Position numbers and translations under genes: made by a program. Below the pieces are notes generated by a model that was given only the letters and a program-made list of their open reading frames with translations, was not told the origin of the DNA and made no database searches. DNA of 22,402 nt from Gnetum montanum (Eukaryota; Streptophyta; Gnetopsida; Gnetales; Gnetaceae), in contig MNCI01018984.1 of NCBI GenBank assembly GCA_015680685.1, positions 7,444-29,845 of the forward strand. The letters are read 5' to 3'. Each line of letters opens with the position of its first letter. Within the stretch, counting starts at the first letter, position 1. Below are positions 17,021-22,402 of the stretch, in pieces.

Positions 17021-17956
17021 GGAATGCTAGGTATGTGGAGGATAAGGTCATCTTAATTTCAAATGTCCTCAAGCTAATCAATTGTAGAAAATTTGATATC
17101 ATAAAGAATTCAAGAAAAAAAACTCTTTCCTCTTGGGTGGAATGATGACAATAACGAAGAAGAAGTGACAATGATGTATCTAGAGAATCACACTTACTTT
17201 GCATGACCATAGCCCATGAAATCCCAGAGAATGACGATCATCAATTAGATGATGAAAATGATGGGACTTTGAAAGAAAGTATGATTACTTATGTGATGAA
17301 TTTATTTCCTTAAAGAAATTATGTGATAAAATTAAGAAATTACTACATCATAGAGAATTAGCTTTTGAAGAACTTTACCTTAAGCAAAATACTTTGGAAA
17401 AAGAAAACTCAAACCATATGGTTGAGCTTGAAAAACTAAAAAATTTGATTAAGTAGCTCAACAAAGAACTTGCATGTGCAAATATGATTAATAAAAGATT
17501 TACAAAAGGAAAGGAGATTAGATCAAATGCCATAGGTAAATTGAGGTGTGGTAGGCTAAGGATTATGCTTTGACAATGAAGAGATCTTGATCATAAAAGA
17601 GAACTTCAAAATGATTTCTCACAATTTACCTTTACTCCAAGCATATTACCTAAATGGAGATATGAACATAGACTTCAACATTTTACAAGAATGAAAAATG
17701 CTATATGCTTTTATTATGGTATATTTGGACATATTTAATATAGTTGGCATTGAAGATTAAAATATTGCTTTATTACCTCTAACTTGATTTAAAAGAACCT
17801 AAGTTTGGGTAGAGAAAATGCGTAGGTCAAGAATGTATGAAAACCAAAATTCAAGTCCCAAGAAAAAGGAAAGTTTGCCTAGGTGGCTCTTGTAGCTCTA
17901 AAAAAACACATGTGATATATTGATCATAGATGCTTACATCACATGATTGGTAATCA
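17021..17956 (+). pseudogene. Decayed SIRE-type copia gag-protease
   Basis: A plus-strand reading across stops follows the SIRE/Maximus order. First, a CX2CX4HX4C zinc knuckle starting at TGC 17025, with two internal stops (C-stop-V-C-G-G-stop-G-H-L-N-F-K-C). Then an acidic part with NNEEEVTMMYL, a coiled coil near 17310-17450 (LKQNTLEKENSNHMVELEKL) and RFTKGKE near 17500. A second knuckle remnant CFYYGIFGH is at 17706, with the second and last Cys lost. The copia protease block YIDHRCLHHMIGN is at 17916-17954, matching WYLDSGCSRHMTGN with the catalytic Asp kept but DSG turned to DHR. Upstream gag and downstream integrase, RT and RNase H are absent. A possible SINE and unrelated sequence follow, so the remnant is truncated on both sides. 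Confidence 0.72.
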
Positions 17957-17984
17957 ATATTAATTCATATAATTCCTTGATTAA

Positions 17985-18115
17985 TGAGATGTTAGCCTAG
18001 TAGTAAGAATCTTGATTTGAAAGCTCTTAGTTATGGGTTTGATTCTACTAGGAAATTCTAAGTTATAAAGTTTTAATTAAACTATATTTCTTGGGGATGT
18101 ACCTATATAATTATT
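17985..18115 (+). mobile_element. Possible tRNA-derived SINE
   Basis: The sequence ttagcctagtagtaaga at 17992-18008 fits a Pol III box A (TRGCNNAGTNG), and ggtttgattct at 18036-18046 fits box B (GGTTCGANNCC, with CG read as TG). They are about 28 bases apart, as in tRNA genes and tRNA-derived SINEs. The flanks do not fold as a full tRNA cloverleaf, so a SINE head is likelier than a tRNA gene. The 3' end is uncertain and no clear target duplication was seen. Confidence 0.4.
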
Positions 18116-18504
18116 TAAATAGAATTCTTCAATGTCTTCCTCAACAATGGTATAAATGATATGGGTTCCATCATTTTTGGACTAATGGAATTTATCATAC
18201 ATAATGCAATTCAATCAAGTTGTAAGCTTCAAAGGTGATGTTGAGTGGATTACCAAGAATACTCATGTATATCATTACATTCAATAAGAATAAAATAGAT
18301 TATAATACATATGATAAAGGGAAAATACTATGTTTCCACGATATGGAGTAGAGAGAATATTTATGATTTTATGTCTTGTAATTTTTATGGATTTCATGAT
18401 TATAAGAAAAAAATGAACAAACATAAACACACATTCATTGCAATCCCTCTTAGGAATAGGTGCAATGCTTGTTTTGCAATTCCTATTAGGGACAAGTACA
18501 ACAC
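18116..18504. other. Unassigned stretch
   Basis: Both strands carry a 78-79-codon open frame over 18281-18547 with no recognisable motif; I take these as chance. A weak 30-base direct duplication (gcaatccctcttaggaatag and gcaattcctattagggacaa) lies at about 18440 and 18475. Confidence 0.35.
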
Positions 18505-20715
18505 TACACATGAAAAGCAATTAGAAGCATTAACATATAACTACTAATCTCTTAAAGTATACATTACTAGTCTCAGGTACTTCTTATATTCCTCTTCATC
18601 CTTAGAGTAGATCAAGATGTCATCAATGAAGACAATGATGAATTAATATAAATAAGGATATAACACACTATTCATCAAGTGCATGAAAACTACTGATGCA
18701 TTAGTGAGTCCAAAGGGTATGACTGAGAACTTATAACATCCATATCTTATCTTGAAAGATATTTTAGGCATATCCTCCTCTTACATTTGAACTTGACAAT
18801 ACTTAGACTTCAAATCAATCTTAGAGAACACATTAAATTCCCTTAACTAATCAAATAGGTCATCAATCCTAAGTAAAGGATATTGATTTCTTACTTTCAC
18901 CTAATTCATTTGTCTATAATCTATACACAATCTTAAACTATCATCCTTCTTCTTCAAAAAGAGCATTGGTGCATACCAAGGTAAAACACTTGGTCAATTC
19001 ATACCTTTATCCAATATCTCCTTTATCTGCATCTTAAGTTCTGTAAGCTCTATGGAAGATATCTTGTGAGGTACCTTGAATATTCATAGATTTTTAGGCT
19101 TGAGTATAATCTCAAATTCAATCTCTCTATGAGAAGGTACTTTAGGAAGTTTCTTCTCAAATACATCTAGGAACTCTTGGAGCATTGGGATTTGATCTAT
19201 GACCATTGAAATGTCTATGACCTTACTTAAACAACTATTGAAACTTCTTAGTTGTTACCAAGTTAAGCTTAATTTTTCTTTTACTTATCTGAATTATAAC
19301 TTCCTTTTCACTTGTGAAAATAAGTGTGAGAGTCTTACTCTTACAATCCAAATGTCCATCATACTTAGCTAACCACTTCATTCCAAGAATTACATCCTAC
19401 TCTCCAAATCTCATTACCATAAAATCAATGTGCCACCTGCTACCTTGCATTATCATCTTGATAGAAGGACAAATGTCAAAAATTATAATACTAGGAGAAT
19501 GTATTATTTGAACTATCAAAAAAGAATTCATGGTTAAATGCTTAAGTTGCAAGAAAATCTAGGTTCCATAAAAGAATGACTGGCACTAAGGTCAACAAGA
19601 TTAAGATAGAAGATCCACCAATATTACCTATATTGTCCATGATAGTGTTGGGTTACTAATCCAATGGTTGTTTTGTTAACGAATAAGCTCTTTCCTTGCA
19701 CTTTAAATCCTTATTATAAACTATCATATGTTTTTAATAGTTGGTTGATTCATTAGTAATGTTCTTAGCTACTCTATTGGGATACTTCCACTATCTATGT
19801 TTGGACCTACTGTAAGTATGACAATTGAGGCACTTACTCTTGAAATGTTTATTTTGACCATAAACATGATACTTGGGAGGATTAAGAGGTTTGCTACTAC
19901 CTCCAAAAATCCTAGTGTATGTAGAACTATTGGATTTGATCATAGGTTAGGATCTTTTCTTAATTTGAACTAGTTTCTTTTTCTTACTTGAACCTATGTC
20001 TTGTACTAGATTGAAGTAGGAGATACTAAGCCTACATTTATGGGGTCAATTAGTCCACCAAAGAAGTGATTGGATATCTCTTTCTCATCATCCTAGAGGT
20101 GAGGATCAAACCACACCAATTGGAGGAAATTTGCATCATACTCAAAAATAGTAAGATCATCTTGCTTTATGTTGGATAACTCATTGGCCTTAACCCTTCT
20201 AAACTCCTTGGATACATATCTCTCTTTGAAGGCTTTAACAAAGTCAATTCATTCCATCTATTTATGCACCTACCCTCTAGAATCCTAGTTATTTTTCACT
20301 AACAATTGGCTACACCCTTAAGTTGATGAACAGTCAAATGAGTTTGTTACACTAAAGCATAATCCATGAGCTAGAAAGCTTCTTCCACCTCATGTAGTTA
20401 GTTCAAAGATACTATAGGATCTTCAACACCATTAAAATATGGAGGTTTCAACCTCCTAAACAACTTCATGAGAGCTTGATCAATGGACATTCTACCAAAA
20501 ATGTTTGAGTTTTTAAGTTGATGTTCATTATTTCCAACATTAGATTGATTCTGAATCATTAAATAAGTGAAAATTTCCTATATCAAATAATTTTGAGAGA
20601 CTTTTCCACTAGGTTAATTAGAGTTTACCCTATTCAACCTTTTAAAGATTCTTCTTGGTAGCATCCTATAACACAAATTCAAAAATACTTATCTAAACTT
20701 CAACTCTAATACCAA
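18505..20715 (-). pseudogene. Decayed Ty3/gypsy chromovirus gag-protease-RT
   Basis: On the minus strand, right to left, the pieces come in canonical order. Gag: LKPPYFNGVEDPIVSLN near 20400-20460, then AFKERYVSKEFRRVKANEL near 20170-20235 and IKQDDLTIFEYDANFLQLVW. Zinc knuckle near 19840-19880, where both Cys of CXXC have become Tyr (YHVYGQNKHFKSKC). Protease: VDLSASHSFMEPRFSCNLS near 19550-19600, from a DSGASHSFI-type site with Ser-Gly lost. [19 protein letters not shown] near 18900-18960, RYGCYKF, PFGLTNASVVFMHLMN, and the catalytic FIDD at 18619-18630 in [20 protein letters not shown]. Many stops and frameshifts interrupt it. RNase H and integrase are missing: the match ends near 18505. 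FIDD and the iMet primer site fit the chromovirus (Tekay/Del-like) group. Confidence 0.8.
20702..20714 (-). promoter_or_regulatory. Decayed tRNA-iMet primer-binding site of the chromovirus
   Basis: The minus strand reads TGGTATTAGAGTT, matching the initiator-Met primer site TGGTATCAGAGC apart from T for C in the middle and at the end. It lies between the gag start and LTR-like sequence, as expected. Confidence 0.7.
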
Positions 20716-20716
20716 C

Positions 20717-20990
20717 TTTTAACACCCCATTAACTAGGCTTAAGCTAAAAGGACATTACTTAAATAAGAACTAAAATATGCAAAAACCAAAATTACTACT
20801 TAATAAAAATTGAATGGATGCCAAAAAAATTAAAATGGGTAAAGTACTAGGCATCCATAAAACAAATGCATAAGGGAAAAAATGCACAATAAAAAGATAG
20901 AAACATAGTGAAAATAATGACAATAGCCTCACGTGTTCTAAATTTAACTTTTTTACTAATAAAAGAAGGAAAAACCTTATTATCCAAGCC
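20717..20990 (-). repeat. Remnant of the chromovirus 5' LTR
   Basis: Next to the primer site, ttaacaccccattaactagg resembles the TGTAACACCCC edge common in plant chromovirus LTRs. The AT-rich sequence continues to about 20990, where plus-strand RT coding of another element begins. The right edge is not clear and no partner LTR is present in the window. Confidence 0.45.
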
Positions 20991-21000
20991 AAATATTATA

Positions 21001-22037
21001 AGAATAGGTATCCACTTTCAAGAATTGATGAAATGCTGATAAAAGTATTAGGCTGTTAACTATACCTTTTTTAAGGTGGATTTTCAAGTTATAATGAAAT
21101 AATAGTATACAAGAATGATAGATACAAAATGTCATTCATCACAAAATGGAGAACATTTGGATACAAAAGAATGCCCTTTGGCTTATCAAATGCAAGGGCT
21201 ACCTTTCAATGAGATATGGATACTACTTTTAACGAGCTCATTGGAAAAATTGTCACCATGTATTTAGATGATATTACAGTTTATTCAAAGCATAAGGTGG
21301 ATCATATATTTCATTTGCATCAAATATTTGGCAAATGTAAAAAATTTTGAATTTCCTTAAATCCAAAAAAAAAGGATTTTTGGAGTAAATCCAGGTAACT
21401 TAGTTAGGCATTTAATTTCTCACAATGGAATAGCTATTGATTAAGCTAGAATATAAGCTATTCAAGGTGTAGAGCATCCTATGAATAAGAAAACATCGAG
21501 GTCTTTCTTTGGGAAAGGAAACCTTGTTAAAAAAGTCATGTATGGATTTATAGAAAGAACAAAGCCTCTTTCAAAAATGTTAAAAAGGGATGTGGAAGTA
21601 CAAAAGATCAAAGAAGCACTTAAGGCTTTAAACCAAATCAAGATAGCCATTTTAGAAGCCCCATCTTAGTGAAACCAAAGTTGAAAGAAGATTTCTTCTT
21701 ATATGTCTTTTCTTCAACAAATCCACTAGCTACAGTATTGACACAAAAATATGGAATAGAAGAAAAGCCAATTGAATTTTTTAGTTGCCAATTAAAAGAA
21801 GCTAGAAGAAATTACTCTAAGCTTGAAAAAAAAGCATTTGTTGTGATTAAAGCCTTGGGACATGTTAAGTATTATTTATGAAACACTTTGATTCATGTTA
21901 TGACTGTAGAGCTAGCTGTAAGACAATTTCTATCACAAAATGAAATTTGACTTAAAAAAGCTAATTGGATAATCAAACTTCAACAATTTAGGTTTACTCT
22001 AGAAAGATGTCAAACATTTAAGAATATGAGATTAGTT
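21001..22037 (+). pseudogene. Decayed Ty3/gypsy RT and RNase H, plus strand, interrupted by LTR insertion
   Basis: Reading across stops and shifts gives RT: NRYPLSRIDEMLIKVLG, GGFSSYNEI, FITKWRTFGYKRMPFGLSNA, ATFQ-stop-DMD, then the catalytic YLDD at 21261-21272 in VTMYLDDITVYSK, then ISLNPKK and HLISHNGIAID. The connection domain follows at 21481-21669 (FIERTKPLSKMLK). RNase H runs 21669 to about 21990: DFFLYVFSSTNPLATVLTQ, KPIEFFSCQLKEARRNYSKL, EKKAFVVIKALGHVKYYL, and NWIIKLQQFRFTLERCQ at the tail. The element's gag and protease would be to the left, where the opposite-strand chromovirus now lies. Integrase would be to the right, cut at 22040 by the LTR. The two gypsy elements meeting here are on opposite strands and have different RT active-site contexts (YLDD, FIDD), so they are different lineages. 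Confidence 0.82.
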
Positions 22038-22039
22038 AG

Positions 22040-22402
22040 TGATGAGTGGCGAGGTACCCCTACACTCAACCATATGAATACGAGCGTGCACGCGCGATCC
22101 GGTCGAACTCCGCAGACTAAATGCCTTAACGCCACAAGAAACACTTGGGGTTAATCGTTCGTTGTCTTCCCAGGCTTGCTTGTATGTGTCACGGTGTATG
22201 GTTAAGAAAGTCTGAGGTATGTGATTTTTTTGGTATTTTTTGGTTTATCGCCTATGCTATGAGAGAAGAGTTGAGAAAACTAAGCTAACTCTAACTAATG
22301 TCCTAAGTCTAATTTAACTAGCGTCAGCATCCGTTCCCACTTGCCGGACACACCCTGAACTATGCAACTGCAGCTTACCAAACGCTAATCGTTACTGGGA
22401 TC
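22040..22402 (-). repeat. Second LTR of the Athila-like family, 3' LTR or solo LTR, runs off window
   Basis: It matches 4939-5301 from the first base TGATGAGTGG to the window end at about 95 percent, with around 16 differences counted by eye. The left flank is RNase H sequence of another gypsy element rather than a primer-binding site, so this is an outer edge: a 3' LTR or a solo LTR in the same orientation as the first. The bases gttag (22035-22039) would be its target duplication. Confidence 0.9.

Noticed and set aside
17992-18046. A functional tRNA gene
   Set aside because: Box A and B are present, but the acceptor and anticodon stems do not pair as a cloverleaf; a SINE head fits better.
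18281-18547. Overlapping 78-79-codon frames on both strands
   Set aside because: There is no motif, the composition is AT-rich, and part of the minus frame is the tail of the chromovirus RT match in another frame.

Overview
This window is repeat-rich plant nuclear DNA: a nest of retrotransposons of several clades and ages, with no host protein-coding gene that I can recognise. The plant assignment rests on the element types: an Athila/Tat-like Ty3/gypsy element primed by tRNA-Asp, a chromovirus, a SIRE-like copia gag, a plant L1-type LINE, and a non-autonomous LTR element carrying what looks like the 'putative plant transposon protein' domain. I cannot name the species. There are no bacterial-type genes, no CRISPR array and no rRNA. 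A 749-base run of N (10614-11362) is an assembly gap.

Layout. (1) 1-5994: most of a relatively young Athila-like element on the minus strand. It has a 1056-bp 5' LTR (4939-5994), a tRNA-Asp primer-binding site, one uninterrupted gag-protease frame of 1114 codons (4792-1448) and a 3' untranslated part running off the left edge. No reverse transcriptase, RNase H or integrase follows the protease, so this copy looks non-autonomous. (2) 5995-6836: unassigned flank, then the end of one copia-like LTR placed almost directly against the start of another. (3) 6837 to at least 10613: an older non-autonomous LTR element with a decayed transposon-protein-like gene and unusual LTRs. (4) 11363-14044: decayed interior and 3' LTR (13487-14044) of the copia-like element. 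(5) 14045 to about 15720 or beyond: a minus-strand LINE cut off at the LTR edge. (6) 16722-17956: a 43-bp minisatellite and a decayed SIRE-like copia gag-protease. (7) About 17985-18115: a possible tRNA-derived SINE. (8) 18505 to about 20990: a minus-strand chromovirus ruin (RT, protease, gag, primer site, LTR). (9) 21001-22037: a plus-strand gypsy RT/RNase H ruin, broken at 22040 by a second LTR of the Athila-like family that runs off the right edge.

The most interesting signals lie in the LTRs rather than the proteins. The Athila-like LTR has a 62-bp near-perfect inverted repeat of GCGATATCGC-type palindromes just upstream of its TATA box. Its transcribed part holds three copies of a two-stem hairpin whose stems change by compensatory substitution while the internal-loop sequences stay constant. 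The element at 6837 has LTRs with a 20-bp-phased array of AGACGTCT palindromes. Comparing its two LTRs site by site shows CpG decay in opposite directions, which points to ancestral GACGTC cores. All the other elements are AT-rich, CpG-poor and full of stop codons, as expected of old methylated repeats.
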